Positions 51,688 through 61,146 are shown, counted from the first letter of the stretch. The stretch is 64,000 bases of DNA from Paracoccus sp. IB05 (GCF_016405985.1 NZ_JAEFCF010000005.1:124001-188000), one strand, 5' to 3'. Program-made: numbers and translations. The notes: a model not told the origin generated them from the sequence alone.

Positions 51688-52626
51688 TCACAGCCTGCGC
51701 AACTGTTCTTTCCAGGCCGGATCGCTGGTGATCTGCTGAAAGCGCATCAGCTTCCACACCCCATATTTGTAGAAATCGAAATCCAGCGCCGAGACCTTCA
51801 GCTGCACCATCGACCAGGCTGCCCATTTCACATCGGCCAGCGCCTTGTGAACGGTGACCCGCGCCACGATCTCGGGTGTTACCCGGCCGAAATATTCCTC
51901 GATCAGTTCGGCCTCGATCTCGGGCGTGTAGAACATCTCGCCGAACCAGATGCCCAGATCATAGCAACGGTCGTTCATCGAGGCATATTCATAATCGATC
52001 AGCATGATCGAGCCATCCGCGCCGATCATGAAATTGCCGGGCATCGGATCGTTGAACGAGGGCACCAGATCAAGGCCCGAGGCCTGCATCGCATCGCGCG
52101 CCATCTTTGTGTTCAGCGCAATCCATTCGGCATGGCGCGGCACGGGCGAGCCGAGTTCCGCCATCTGCGCATGATGCTCGTCAATCATATCGAAGACGGT
52201 CTTGGTCAGCCCAAGCGCGGGCAAAGCATGCATCTGACGATAGGCCGCAATCGCCGCGGCGCGATTGGCGGGATTGCCGAAATCGGCATGGGTCGAGGGG
52301 CGGCGGTCGGGGATGAAATCATTGATCTCTACCCCCTGATGCGCCAGATCCTCGTAGATCTTCGGGCCAAGCCCGGCGGCTGCGGCCTTGCGCGAGGCAT
52401 CCATCGCCGCGACACGGTCGATGAACATCTCGGTGCCGTTGCCTGGGATTTTCACGAACCAGTCACGGCTGGTGCAGGCCGATTGTACCCGCCAGTTGGA
52501 ATTCGAGATCCCGCCCGAGACCGGCGCATAGCGGGCGTTTTCCCCGAACAGCGCCCGCGCCTCCAGCATGGCCGCTTCGATATCGCGCTCGGCCTGACTC
52601 TCTGCGCTGCCCAGTGCTTTCATCAT
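51688..52626 (-). CDS. Choline/ethanolamine-kinase-like phosphotransferase
   Basis: 312 residues from MMKALGSAESQ with GGAGGGG upstream; the ATGATG start overlaps the stop of the next gene upstream. Protein-kinase-like fold: YAPVSGGISNSNWRV (nucleotide loop), DWFVKIPGNG (Lys), catalytic loop SFNDPMPGNFMI with Asp and Asn retained, and metal-binding IDYEYASMNDRCYDLGIWFGE. Similar to LicA/ChoK-type kinases of small hydroxylated amines. Last gene of the operon and probably the active partner of the adjacent divergent paralogue. Confidence 0.85.
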   Translation of the reverse strand: MMKALGSAESQAERDIEAAMLEARALFGENARYAPVSGGISNSNWRVQSACTSRDWFVKIPGNGTEMFIDRVAAMDASRKAAAAGLGPKIYEDLAHQGVEINDFIPDRRPSTHADFGNPANRAAAIAAYRQMHALPALGLTKTVFDMIDEHHAQMAELGSPVPRHAEWIALNTKMARDAMQASGLDLVPSFNDPMPGNFMIGADGSIMLIDYEYASMNDRCYDLGIWFGEMFYTPEIEAELIEEYFGRVTPEIVARVTVHKALADVKWAAWSMVQLKVSALDFDFYKYGVWKLMRFQQITSDPAWKEQLRRL

Positions 52627-53564
52627 GCCCGCCCCTCCGCGATCCGGATTTTTTCTTCGAAACCGGGGTGATGCAAGGCCAGCCGCGCCCGCATCAGTCG
52701 CCATTCGCCGAATTTCAGCCATTCCAGCGATTTGCGCACCGAGACATGGCCGAAGATCCGGCAGAAGATGGCCTGGATCATGTCATCCACCACCGACCAG
52801 AGCCGCGCCCGGGCAAACCCCGCCTCATCGGCGCCATAGCTGCGGAAGGTTGCCTGCATATCCCGCTCGAATTCATGCATCTCGGCCAGCACCGCGCCCA
52901 GATCATACATCGGGTCATTGAGGCCGGCCCGGTCGAAATCGACCAGCAGCGCAGCCTGATCCGGCCCGATCATGAGGTTGGAGACCGAGCTTTCATTGCG
53001 GCACAGCGCCAGCGGCGCCGCCTCCAGCACCGGGCGGGCGGCATTCAGAAGCGACATGATCCAGCCAAGATCCGCAGGCAGGGAAACACCCAGGCGGCCT
53101 GCCTCGGAGATCAGCGTCTCAAGCCGTGCGAAAGGCTCGAACCGCGCCCCCTTGGCCGGGGCCTCATGCAGCCGCCGCAGCGCCTGCAGGGTGTTCCTGC
53201 GAAAATCCGCATCGAGGCAGTCGGACAGTCGCGCCTCGCGCCAGCCAGAACCTGCCGCCGCGAAGAGGATCGCCCCTGCCTCCGGATCGGACCAGAGAAC
53301 CCGGGGCGCGACCCCGGCCTCGCCAGCCGCTTTTGCCGCCGCGAAACCGGTCGGCAGGTCAAGGAAATCCCGGATCTCGGGATGGATGATCTTCAGAAAC
53401 CGGCTTTCGCCATCAGGCAGATCGAGGAAAACCGCCGCGCTTTCCAGCCCCCGACAGGAGGGCGAAGCCAGCGCCGCCGGGCCGGACCGCGTCTGTGCGC
53501 CGTCCAGCCCCGGCGCGGCGGCAATCACCCGCGCGACATCGGCATCCGTGACAATCTGGCTCAT
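52623..53564 (-). CDS. Phosphotransferase-family protein with altered catalytic loop
   Basis: 313 residues of the same fold as its neighbour (SRFLKIIHPEIRDFLDLP, LLVDFDRAGLNDPMYDLGAVL). The catalytic loop reads LCRNESSVSNLMI where the family has H-N-D-xxxx-N: His is Arg and the catalytic Asp is Glu, while the metal-binding DFD is kept. It may be a weak kinase, a pseudokinase subunit of the partner enzyme, or a specialised enzyme. It overlaps the partner gene by 4 bp, so equal expression is likely. Confidence 0.8.
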   Translation of the reverse strand: MSQIVTDADVARVIAAAPGLDGAQTRSGPAALASPSCRGLESAAVFLDLPDGESRFLKIIHPEIRDFLDLPTGFAAAKAAGEAGVAPRVLWSDPEAGAILFAAAGSGWREARLSDCLDADFRRNTLQALRRLHEAPAKGARFEPFARLETLISEAGRLGVSLPADLGWIMSLLNAARPVLEAAPLALCRNESSVSNLMIGPDQAALLVDFDRAGLNDPMYDLGAVLAEMHEFERDMQATFRSYGADEAGFARARLWSVVDDMIQAIFCRIFGHVSVRKSLEWLKFGEWRLMRARLALHHPGFEEKIRIAEGRA

Positions 53565-53573
53565 GCGTCCCCC

Positions 53574-54860
53574 TCAGGAATTGATCGTGACAGCGAGGTC
53601 GAGATCACCCCCGGCGGCGTCGATCCGGCGGATCATCCCCACAAGAACATCACCGCCCTTCGCCAGATCTTCCGGGCTGGTATATTCATTGTAACGGTGG
53701 ATCACGCCATCGACCGAGGGCACGACGAAGACAATCGACGGAATGCGGCGCTGGATCGTCACCGCGTCATGGCCGCCGACCGTATCAAGTTCGATCCGCC
53801 CGTAGCCGTTCTCGTCGGCGCCCATTTCGACCAGCTTCACCAGCCGTTTGTCGAACCGCCCCGCCGGGCGGCGGTCAATCGAGACGATCTCGCCCGCCAC
53901 GCCCGCCTTCGCCATCAGCTCCGGCAGGGCGGCTTTCAGCCCGGCTTCCGACCAATCGAGCATCGCCTGTTCCGGCGAGCGCAACTCGCAGAACATGATC
54001 ACTTTTTCCGGGATGATATTGGCAGAATTGGGCGAAATATCGAGCCGCGCGCAGGAGCTGTAAAGTGTATCCGGCGCGGTATTGGCGAGGTGCTTCAGCT
54101 CGGCCATGATATAGGCCGCACCCAGCAGCGCGTCCTTGCGGTCTTCCATTTTGGTCGGCCCGGTATGGGCCTGTTCGCCCGTGACCTCGATCTTGACCTT
54201 CAGCGCGCCCCAGTGGCGGGCGAAGGGGGCGATATGTTTGCCAGCCTTTTCCAGCTCGGCATCGCCTTCGATATGAACCTCGAGATAGGCGACCGGCTCG
54301 GGCGCGGTATCGGTGCCCGCATAGCCCACGCGTTTCAGCTCATCGGCCACGGATTTGCCATCGCGGTCCTGGCGGGCCAGCGCAAAATCGAGGGTATATT
54401 CGCCCGAGAAGACCGATGATCCCAGAAGGCTTGGCGTGAAGCGCGCGCCTTCCTCATTCATCCAGTCGGCGACGCAGTAATTGCATTGTGGCTTTGTGCC
54501 GGTCTCTGTGCACCAGGCCCGGTAGCTTTCGATTGCCGCCAGGGCCGCCATGACGCCGTAAGCGCCGTCGAAGCGCCCGCCCAGCGGCTGGCTGTCGATG
54601 TGGGATCCGATCATCACCAGCGGCGCGCCTTCGCCGGCAAGGTCGATCTGGCCGAAGAGATTGCCGATGGCATCGACTTTTACCGTATAGCCGCGCGCGG
54701 CCATCTCGGTTTTGAACCAGTTGCGCGCTGCCGCATGGGCATCGGTCAGCGCCGGGCGGTCGACGCCGCCCATCGGCGTTGCGCCGAATTCCGAGATCTT
54801 ATCCATCAGCCGGTTCAGAAGACCTGCGTCGATTTTGCTTGGGACTGTGGTGTCAGGCAT
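53574..54860 (-). CDS. M20-family amidohydrolase (N-carbamoyl-amino-acid hydrolase/allantoate amidohydrolase type)
   Basis: 428 residues from MPDTTVPSKIDAG with GGAG upstream; a longer frame upstream is antisense to the ATPase gene. Metal-site motifs GSHIDSQPLGGRFDGAYGVMAAL and NEEGARFTPSLLGSSVFSG are typical of the HyuC/AllC branch. C-terminal TVGGHDAVTIQRRIPSIVFVVPSVDGVIHRYNEYTS carries the last His. It hydrolyses an amide, carbamoyl or formamide bond in an imported or phosphorylated compound. Confidence 0.9.
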   Translation of the reverse strand: MPDTTVPSKIDAGLLNRLMDKISEFGATPMGGVDRPALTDAHAAARNWFKTEMAARGYTVKVDAIGNLFGQIDLAGEGAPLVMIGSHIDSQPLGGRFDGAYGVMAALAAIESYRAWCTETGTKPQCNYCVADWMNEEGARFTPSLLGSSVFSGEYTLDFALARQDRDGKSVADELKRVGYAGTDTAPEPVAYLEVHIEGDAELEKAGKHIAPFARHWGALKVKIEVTGEQAHTGPTKMEDRKDALLGAAYIMAELKHLANTAPDTLYSSCARLDISPNSANIIPEKVIMFCELRSPEQAMLDWSEAGLKAALPELMAKAGVAGEIVSIDRRPAGRFDKRLVKLVEMGADENGYGRIELDTVGGHDAVTIQRRIPSIVFVVPSVDGVIHRYNEYTSPEDLAKGGDVLVGMIRRIDAAGGDLDLAVTINS

Positions 54861-56688
54861 AGGTCTTCTCCGATACGGCCGGGGTCTCGTCGTTAAGGAA
54901 GCACGCCGCAAGCGCCCGCCCGCCCCTGTCGCGCAGGACCGGGTTTTCGGCGCGGCAGCGGTCAAAGGCATGCGGGCAGCGGCTGGCAAAGGCACAGCCG
55001 GGCGGCAGGTCGATGGGTGAAGGGGGCTCGCCTTCAAGGAGGCAATCCTCGGGGCGGTAGCGCCTTGTCTCCAGCGTCGGCGCGGCAGAGAGCAGCGCGC
55101 GGCTATAGGGGTGGCCGGGGTCAAAGAACAGCCGCTCATTCGGCGCCACCTCGACCACTTCGCCCAGATACATCACCGCGATCCTGGAACAGACGCGGCG
55201 CACCATCGTCAGGTCATGCGAGATGAAGATATAGGTGAAACCGTGCAGCGCCTGGAGGCGTTCAAACAGATCGAGCAGCTTGCCCTGTTCGGTCTGATCC
55301 AGCGCGGAAAGCGTCTCGTCCATGATCAGAAGCTTCGGCTCCAGGATCATCGCACGCGCCACATTCAGACGCTGGCGCTGGCCTGCCGACAGCCCGCCGG
55401 TCAGGTGGTTGTAATAGCTGTCGGGCAGCCCGACCTCGTTCATCACCGCCCGCGCCCGGTCGCGCCGTTCCGCAGCCGAGCCGATGCCGTGGATTTTCAG
55501 CGGCTCTTCCAGGATCTTGCCGATCGGCCATTGCGGCGGCAGCGATCCGTAGGGGTCCTGCAGCACCAGCTGGAATTTCTTGCGCATCCCGCGCAGCGTC
55601 GCGGCACTGGCCGTGCCGACATCCTCGCCGTCAAAGATGATCTGGCCGTGATCCGGGCGTTCCAGCCCGGTCAAAAGACGCATCAGTGAGGATTTACCAC
55701 AGCCGGATTCGCCCACGACCCCGAAATTGTCGCCCTGGAAGACATCGAAAGACACATTCCGCACGGCCTGAACCACAGAAAGCCCGGCCTCGCCGCGCCG
55801 CCGGATCTTATAGGCTTTCGCGACATCGCGGATCGAGAGCACCGGCACCGGAGCATCGCGTTCCTCGCCCGGCGCGCGGGTGCTTTCGTCCCAGAGCTTC
55901 GGCAGTTCCTGGATCAGTTTGGCGGTATAGGCGCTTTTCGGGTCTGCGATCAGGGCGCGGGGCGGCTGCATCTCGGCCACTTTTCCGGCGTTGAGCACCA
56001 TAACCCGGTCGGAGGCATCGCAGGCCACCGGCAGCGACGAGCAGATGAACAGCACGGCCGTCGAGAATTGCGCATTCAGGTCGCGCATCAGTTTCAGGAT
56101 CTGCGCCGCCACCGTCACGTCGAGCGGCTGGGTGATATTATCGGCGATCAGCAAGGCCGGGTCCGAGATCAGCGCATCGACGATCATCGCGCGCTGCATC
56201 ATGCCGCCGGAATACTGGAAGGGATATTCTTCAAACCTCTTATGGGCAGACGGAATCCGCACCGCATTCAGCAGCTGGATCGCCTTTTTCTTCGCCTCAG
56301 TGGCTGAAATATCCGGGCGCACGGCGCGGAGTTTCTCGACCAGCTGCGCGCCGACCGTCATCGTCGGGTCGAGCGCACCTGCCGGGTTGCCGCCGACATA
56401 GGCGATCTCGCGGCCCGCCAGTTTGCGCGCAAGACCGGGGTTCTTCACCAGATCCTGGCCGCGAAAGCGGATCTCGCCGCCGGTGATGCGCAAAGGGTCC
56501 GAGAGCCAGCTTGCAATCGCGCGGGCCAGCACGGTCTTGCCCGACCCGCTTTCGCCGATGACCGACAGGATCTCGCGTGGGTGGATCTCAAAGGAGATAG
56601 CCGAGAGGATCTCGCGCTCTCCGGCGGCGACGGTCAGGTTCGAGACCTGAAGGACCGGCGCAGATTTCATCGCCTCTTCCATCTTCAT
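54853..56688 (-). CDS. Fused oligopeptide-type ABC transporter ATPase (DppD-DppF fusion)
   Basis: 611 residues carrying two complete ABC domains. The first has GESGSGKT, QYSGGMMQRAMI-type signature and LLIADNITQPLD, where the usual DEP is DNI. The second has GESGCGKSS, LSAGQRQRLNVARA and LLIMDETLSALD. The C terminus has the CAFASRCPHAFDRCR cysteine segment. Start MKMEEAMKSAP overlaps the permease stop. The Walker B Glu appears replaced in the first half, suggesting one degenerate ATP site. Confidence 0.9.
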   Translation of the reverse strand: MKMEEAMKSAPVLQVSNLTVAAGEREILSAISFEIHPREILSVIGESGSGKTVLARAIASWLSDPLRITGGEIRFRGQDLVKNPGLARKLAGREIAYVGGNPAGALDPTMTVGAQLVEKLRAVRPDISATEAKKKAIQLLNAVRIPSAHKRFEEYPFQYSGGMMQRAMIVDALISDPALLIADNITQPLDVTVAAQILKLMRDLNAQFSTAVLFICSSLPVACDASDRVMVLNAGKVAEMQPPRALIADPKSAYTAKLIQELPKLWDESTRAPGEERDAPVPVLSIRDVAKAYKIRRRGEAGLSVVQAVRNVSFDVFQGDNFGVVGESGCGKSSLMRLLTGLERPDHGQIIFDGEDVGTASAATLRGMRKKFQLVLQDPYGSLPPQWPIGKILEEPLKIHGIGSAAERRDRARAVMNEVGLPDSYYNHLTGGLSAGQRQRLNVARAMILEPKLLIMDETLSALDQTEQGKLLDLFERLQALHGFTYIFISHDLTMVRRVCSRIAVMYLGEVVEVAPNERLFFDPGHPYSRALLSAAPTLETRRYRPEDCLLEGEPPSPIDLPPGCAFASRCPHAFDRCRAENPVLRDRGGRALAACFLNDETPAVSEKTYA

Positions 56689-57593
56689 GCCCCCCCGTAG
56701 ATCTTGTTGCGGGCACGCTCCAATGCGGCGCCCATCAGGTTGATACTGGTCAGCGTGATCACAAGGAAAACGCCGGGCATGGTGGCGATCCACCAGGCGT
56801 TCATGATGTATTTACGCCCGTCCGAGATGATATTGCCAAAGGTCGGTGTCGGCGGCTGCACCCCAAGGCCGATAAAGCCCAGCACGGATTCAAAGATCAT
56901 CATCCGCGCGATATCCAGCACCGCAACGAATGCCATCGGCGGCAAGAGAAGCGGCAGGATGAGAAGAAACATGATCCGAAGGTTCGTCGCGCCCAGCACC
57001 ATGGCGCCACGCACATATTCCTTTTTCGCTTCTGCCATCACGGTCGAACGCATCACCCGCGCATAGACCGGCCAGCCCGCCAGCCCGAGCACGAGGATGA
57101 TCGAGGGAATGGTTGGTCGCGACACACCCAGAATGGTGATCGCCAGAATGATCATCGGGATCGCGAGCTGCGCATCGGTGAGCCGCATCAGCACCATATC
57201 CACGCGGCCACCATAATAGCCGGCAAAGAGCCCGATCAGCGCGCCGACGATCAGCATCAGCACCGTGGTCGCAACCCCGATCAGCAGCGAATAGCGCAGC
57301 CCCGTCAGCGCGCGCGACAGCATATCGCGCCCCAGCTGATCTGTGCCGAGCGGGTGTTTCCATGTCCAGCCCTCGCCAAGGAACAAGGGCGGGATCAGTT
57401 TCTCGCGGACCGAAAGCTTCGTCGGGTCCAGCCCGCTGAGTTCAGGGTAAAGCGCTGCGGCCAGCACCAGGAGGATGAAGACGATCAGCCCGATGCGGAA
57501 CTCGATCGAGGCGAAGGCCTCGCGCCAGATCCGCGAGGATACGGTCTGGGCGGCGGCGACGCGGGCGGCGGGGTCAAGTGTTGTGACGCTCAT
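56685..57593 (-). CDS. Peptide-type ABC transporter permease (DppC/OppC family)
   Basis: 302 residues. First helix RIGLIVFILLVLAAALYPELSG, then LGTDQLGRDMLSRALTGLRYSLLIG (DppC hallmark), EAA region AEAKKEYVRGAMVLGATNLRIMF and LGFIGLGVQPPTPTFGN. It overlaps the next gene by 4 bp and touches the partner permease at 57593. Confidence 0.93.
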   Translation of the reverse strand: MSVTTLDPAARVAAAQTVSSRIWREAFASIEFRIGLIVFILLVLAAALYPELSGLDPTKLSVREKLIPPLFLGEGWTWKHPLGTDQLGRDMLSRALTGLRYSLLIGVATTVLMLIVGALIGLFAGYYGGRVDMVLMRLTDAQLAIPMIILAITILGVSRPTIPSIILVLGLAGWPVYARVMRSTVMAEAKKEYVRGAMVLGATNLRIMFLLILPLLLPPMAFVAVLDIARMMIFESVLGFIGLGVQPPTPTFGNIISDGRKYIMNAWWIATMPGVFLVITLTSINLMGAALERARNKIYGGA

Positions 57594-58573
57594 CAGTAAT
57601 CCAGCCTCGGGTCGATGGCGGTCGCAGCAAGGTCGACCACGATATTGATCAGGACGAAGGCGGCAGCGGTGATGATGGCGATGCCCTGGATCAGCGGGAA
57701 GTCACGCTGCATCACCGCGTTGATCGTCAGAAGGCCAAGGCCGGGGTAATCAAAAATGAACTCGATCACCAGAACACCACCCAAAAGCATCGAAAACTGC
57801 ACGCCGAGCAGATTCAAAAGCGGCACCGCAGCGTTTTTCAGCGCGTGGCGGAACACGATCTGGTTGCGCGACAGCCCCCGGACCCGGGCGATGTCGATGA
57901 AGTTCTGCGCCATCACGCCCGCGACCGAGACCGTCAGCGTGCGGATCAGGAAGGGCGCGATCTCGATGGCCAGCACGAAGGCCGGCAGGATCGTATAGGC
58001 GAAGTTGTGATAGCCGATGGAGGGCACCAGCTGCCATTTCACCGAGACCACCAGCGCCAGAACGATGCCGAGCCAGAAATTCGGCAGGCTGACGAATAGC
58101 GATGAAAGGTAAAGCGCCATCCGGTCAGGCCATCTGCCCGGGTAAAGCCCGCCTGCCACGCCAATCGGCAGCGCGATGACCAGCGCGAAGACCATTGCAA
58201 GCAGCGCGAGCTGGATCGTCATTGGCGCGGTCTGGGCGATCAGGTCCAGCACCCTTGCCCGTTCTCCCCGGGTCGAGTCGTCGAAACTCGCGCCCCCCAC
58301 CGCCGCACCCGAGGCGGGCCGGACGAAGCTCTGCCCGAAATCGCCCTGGAACACTCCGGTGATATAGCGCGTGAACTGCACCGGGATCGGGTCGCGCAGA
58401 CCCATCTCGGTCGCGATCTCCTCGATCAGCGCCTCGGGGGCCATGCCGCCCGCCATCAGGCGCACCGGATCGCCGGGCACCACGCGCAAAAGCGTGAAGA
58501 TCAGCGCCGATACGAGAAAGACAATCACGACGCCCTGCAAAAGGCGACGGATAAGGAACCTAAGGATGAACAT
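57593..58573 (-). CDS. Peptide-type ABC transporter permease (DppB/OppB family)
   Basis: 326 residues. First helix LLQGVVIVFLVSALIFTLLRVVPGDPVRLMAGG (DppB hallmark), six helices, EAA-type DIARVRGLSRNQIVFRHALKN and VLVIEFIFDYPGLG. An insertion rich in small residues (RPASGAAVGGASFDDSTRGE, about 85-105) lies in the first periplasmic region and is longer than usual for the family. Follows the binding-protein gene after a hairpin. Confidence 0.93.
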   Translation of the reverse strand: MFILRFLIRRLLQGVVIVFLVSALIFTLLRVVPGDPVRLMAGGMAPEALIEEIATEMGLRDPIPVQFTRYITGVFQGDFGQSFVRPASGAAVGGASFDDSTRGERARVLDLIAQTAPMTIQLALLAMVFALVIALPIGVAGGLYPGRWPDRMALYLSSLFVSLPNFWLGIVLALVVSVKWQLVPSIGYHNFAYTILPAFVLAIEIAPFLIRTLTVSVAGVMAQNFIDIARVRGLSRNQIVFRHALKNAAVPLLNLLGVQFSMLLGGVLVIEFIFDYPGLGLLTINAVMQRDFPLIQGIAIITAAAFVLINIVVDLAATAIDPRLDY

Positions 58574-58614
58574 TCAAACCCCGGACGTTCTGGCAGAAAG
58601 TGTTGCTGGATGGG

Positions 58615-58644
58615 CTGGCAGAGAGCGCGGGCGCCCTCTGCCAG
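58615..58644 (-). repeat. Inverted repeat between binding-protein and permease genes
   Basis: CTGGCAGAG and CTCTGCCAG are perfect 9-base arms around 12 GC-rich bases, 8 bp after the binding-protein stop codon (reverse strand). It occupies the same relative position as the hairpins in the other three importers. Confidence 0.75.
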
Positions 58645-58652
58645 AGGCTTTG

Positions 58653-60230
58653 TCAGCCGAAGGTGCCTTGGGACGCGTCAATCTGCCCGTCGGGATACAT
58701 GATCAGCCCCGAGAGGTTCTCGCGCATCCCGTGCATCAGCACCGAGGTGAACAGGGACAGCGCCGGAACCTTGTCGGCCAGCATCGGCATCAGATTGGTC
58801 TGAAGCGAGGTCTTGCGCGCCTCGAGCGAAGGCGAATTGCGCTCCTCATCCAGCGCCGCGTCAATCTCGGCATCTTCGATACCGCAGATCCGTTTCGACG
58901 AGGAATGGAAATGCGAGCGCAGAACCAGATCCGGCTCGGGCGAACCTGTGGACCAGCCGCAATCGACCATATGGCCCGGGCCACCGCCCGGACGGTCATA
59001 GAGACGCTCGTTCCAGGCCGCGACTTCCATCACATTGAGCGTGACCTTGAAGCCCTGTTCCTGCATCAGCGCGGTGATGACCTCGCCATATTCCTTGGTT
59101 TTCGGGTAGAAGCCGGTCGAGGTGATATATTCCAGCTCCGGCAGGCCCTCGCCATTCGGATAGCCGGCCTCGGCCAGCAGGCGCTGGCATTCCTCGGGGT
59201 TGTATTCCGGGTAATTCTCAAGGTCGATATAGCCGAATTTGATCGGCGAGACAAAGTTCGCCGAGGCGTGACCGGCCGAGCCCATCACTTCCAGGATCAG
59301 CTCACGGTCGATGGCGTGGCAGGCGGCTTTGCGCACCAGTGGATTGTCGAAGGGCGCTTTCGAGCAGCGGAACCAGAGATATTTGTTCTCGACCGAGACC
59401 TGGCGCTTGATGACGATACCGTCCTCGGCCTCCAGCGTTTCGGCCTGTTCGGGCTCCAGCCGTTCGATGATATCGGCCTGGCCGGACATCAGCGACAGCA
59501 TCCGCGTGGTGCCGTCACCGACGAATGAGAAATTGACGCCCGGCACGGTCGGCGCGCCTTTGAAATAGCCCGGGAAGGCCTCCATCACGGTGTCATTGCC
59601 GCGCTGTTCGACGAATTTGAACGGGCCGGTACCGTTCAGACGCTGCGAGAGCGGACCCGAGGGGCCACCCGCCACGTCATCCGCCGCGAGGATCGGCAGG
59701 TAAGACGCGAGGAAGATGAACAAAGACGCGCCATAGCCGCCTTTTGACGTGTCGATCACCACGGTGAAATCATCCGGCGTGGTGACTTCGAACGTGTCGG
59801 TCGCGCCCGGATAGACCTGCTTCGGACGGTCCAGCCCCGAGCCATATTCCAGCGTCGCCTTCACGTCTTTCGCGGTAAAGGGCTTGCCGTCATGGAAGGT
59901 CACGCCTTCGCGGAGTTTGATCTCCAGCGTATGGGCGTCGATTTCCCGGATCTCGGTCGCGAGTTCATAAACCACTTCATCAGGCTTTTCCGGCGTCATC
60001 GGCGCGCGGGTCAGGTAACCCATCACAAAGCCTTCGATATTGGTCTGCGACAGCGTGGTATGCGCGGTCGGATCCCAGTTGCCCGTGATGTTCTCGGCCG
60101 AGAGGAAGGTGATGGGTTTCGTCGTCTGGGCCATGGCCGGGCCAAACAGGAAATTCGTATTGATCTGCGGCATGGCGGCAAGCGCGCCAAAACCCGCTGA
60201 ATAGTTCATAAACTTCCGTCTGCTGATCAT
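58653..60230 (-). CDS. ABC transporter substrate-binding protein, family 5, Tat-exported
   Basis: 525 residues from MISRRKFMNYSAG with GGAG upstream. SRRKFM is a good twin-arginine motif with hydrophobic core and AMA-QTT cleavage. SBP_bac_5 pattern: TLEIKLREGVTFHDGKPFTAKDVKATLEY, LNGTGPFKFVEQRGND and RKAACHAIDRELILEVMG. A Tat signal for this family suggests folding before export. Ligand unknown; the operon's hydrolase and kinases hint at an amide-linked hydroxylated amine or peptide-like compound. Confidence 0.92.
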   Translation of the reverse strand: MISRRKFMNYSAGFGALAAMPQINTNFLFGPAMAQTTKPITFLSAENITGNWDPTAHTTLSQTNIEGFVMGYLTRAPMTPEKPDEVVYELATEIREIDAHTLEIKLREGVTFHDGKPFTAKDVKATLEYGSGLDRPKQVYPGATDTFEVTTPDDFTVVIDTSKGGYGASLFIFLASYLPILAADDVAGGPSGPLSQRLNGTGPFKFVEQRGNDTVMEAFPGYFKGAPTVPGVNFSFVGDGTTRMLSLMSGQADIIERLEPEQAETLEAEDGIVIKRQVSVENKYLWFRCSKAPFDNPLVRKAACHAIDRELILEVMGSAGHASANFVSPIKFGYIDLENYPEYNPEECQRLLAEAGYPNGEGLPELEYITSTGFYPKTKEYGEVITALMQEQGFKVTLNVMEVAAWNERLYDRPGGGPGHMVDCGWSTGSPEPDLVLRSHFHSSSKRICGIEDAEIDAALDEERNSPSLEARKTSLQTNLMPMLADKVPALSLFTSVLMHGMRENLSGLIMYPDGQIDASQGTFG

Positions 60231-60336
60231 TTCTCTCTCCATGTTGGATGCCCGGTTCCGGTTTCTGGCTTTTCCGGGCTTTGGCTATTGGTCGCCGCAT
60301 GATGATTTGGCCCCATGCGTGCGGGGGTTTTCTGTA

Positions 60337-61146
60337 TCAGCCAGGGTGCTCCGGCGCCTGGCCCGACAGATGCTGCAACACTTCGGCATGCAGCTCTGGC
60401 GTCGCCGAGGCGACCACATCGCCGGCAGATTGCAGCGTGAGCGGGCGGCCCTCCCAGTCGGTGATCACCCCCCCGGCGCCTTCGATCACGGCGACCAGTG
60501 GCAGATAGTCGAAAGGTTGCAGCCCGGTTTCGATGACGAGATCGCAATGCCCCGAGGCCAGCAGCCCGTAATTGTAGCAATCGCCGCCATAGCGGGTCAG
60601 CCGTCCGCGCGAGGTCACCGCCTCAAAGGCCGCCAGCGCGCGGCCAGGGAAAGCCAGAGGGCTGGTCGTATAGATCCAGGCATCCGCGAGTGCCGTGCAG
60701 GCACGGGTCTGGCAGATCGCCCCGTTGAAGGTGCTCGCGCCGCCTTTATGGCCCTGCCAGCGTTCGCCGATCACTGGCATGTCGATCTGACCCAGCACCG
60801 GCACGCCGTCTTCCAGGAGCGCGATCAGGCAGCCGTAAAGCGGATGGCCGGTCACAAAGCTCTTGGTGCCGTCAATCGGATCGACCACCCAGATGCGGCG
60901 GCTTCCCAGATTGCTCGGCGCTTCTTCCTCGCCAAAAACCCCGTCTTCGGGGAATTTCTCCGCGATCATGCGGCGCAGCATCGCCTCGGTCGCGCGGTCA
61001 GCGATGGTGACCGGTGATTTGTCTTCTTTGTCCTCGACTTCGATCGGGCGGCGGAACCAGGACAGGGTAATGTCCTTCGCAGCCTCAGCCGCCTGCGTCA
61101 GGAAACGCAGGTCATCGCCGGGGTCTGATTTGGAATCTCGTGGCAT
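60337..61146 (-). CDS. Inositol-monophosphatase-family phosphatase (HisN/SuhB-like)
   Basis: 269 residues from the ATG at 61146; a GTG three codons earlier is possible. Metal-binding motifs: FGEEEAPSN, WVVDPIDGTKSFVTGHPLYG and the C-terminal FDYLPLVAVIEGAGGVITDWEG. YGGDCYNYGLLASGHCDLVIE is the substrate-loop region. It removes phosphate from a small alcohol such as inositol, histidinol or another phosphate ester. As first gene of an operon that also encodes kinases, it could act on the same compound in the opposite sense or on a later intermediate. Confidence 0.9.
   Translation of the reverse strand: MPRDSKSDPGDDLRFLTQAAEAAKDITLSWFRRPIEVEDKEDKSPVTIADRATEAMLRRMIAEKFPEDGVFGEEEAPSNLGSRRIWVVDPIDGTKSFVTGHPLYGCLIALLEDGVPVLGQIDMPVIGERWQGHKGGASTFNGAICQTRACTALADAWIYTTSPLAFPGRALAAFEAVTSRGRLTRYGGDCYNYGLLASGHCDLVIETGLQPFDYLPLVAVIEGAGGVITDWEGRPLTLQSAGDVVASATPELHAEVLQHLSGQAPEHPG

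Noticed and set aside
51308-51826. Minus-strand frame extending from the choline-kinase-like gene end into IS debris
   Set aside because: Serine/alanine low-complexity translation without a ribosome site; overlaps the genuine gene in another frame.
52614-54419. 601-codon plus-strand frame opposite the kinases and M20 hydrolase
   Set aside because: Antisense shadow of three well-supported overlapping genes.
60296-60319. CGCATG...CATGCG dyad between the phosphatase and binding-protein genes as operator
   Set aside because: Only six-base arms around a 12-base spacer; expected by chance at this GC content and not near a clear promoter.
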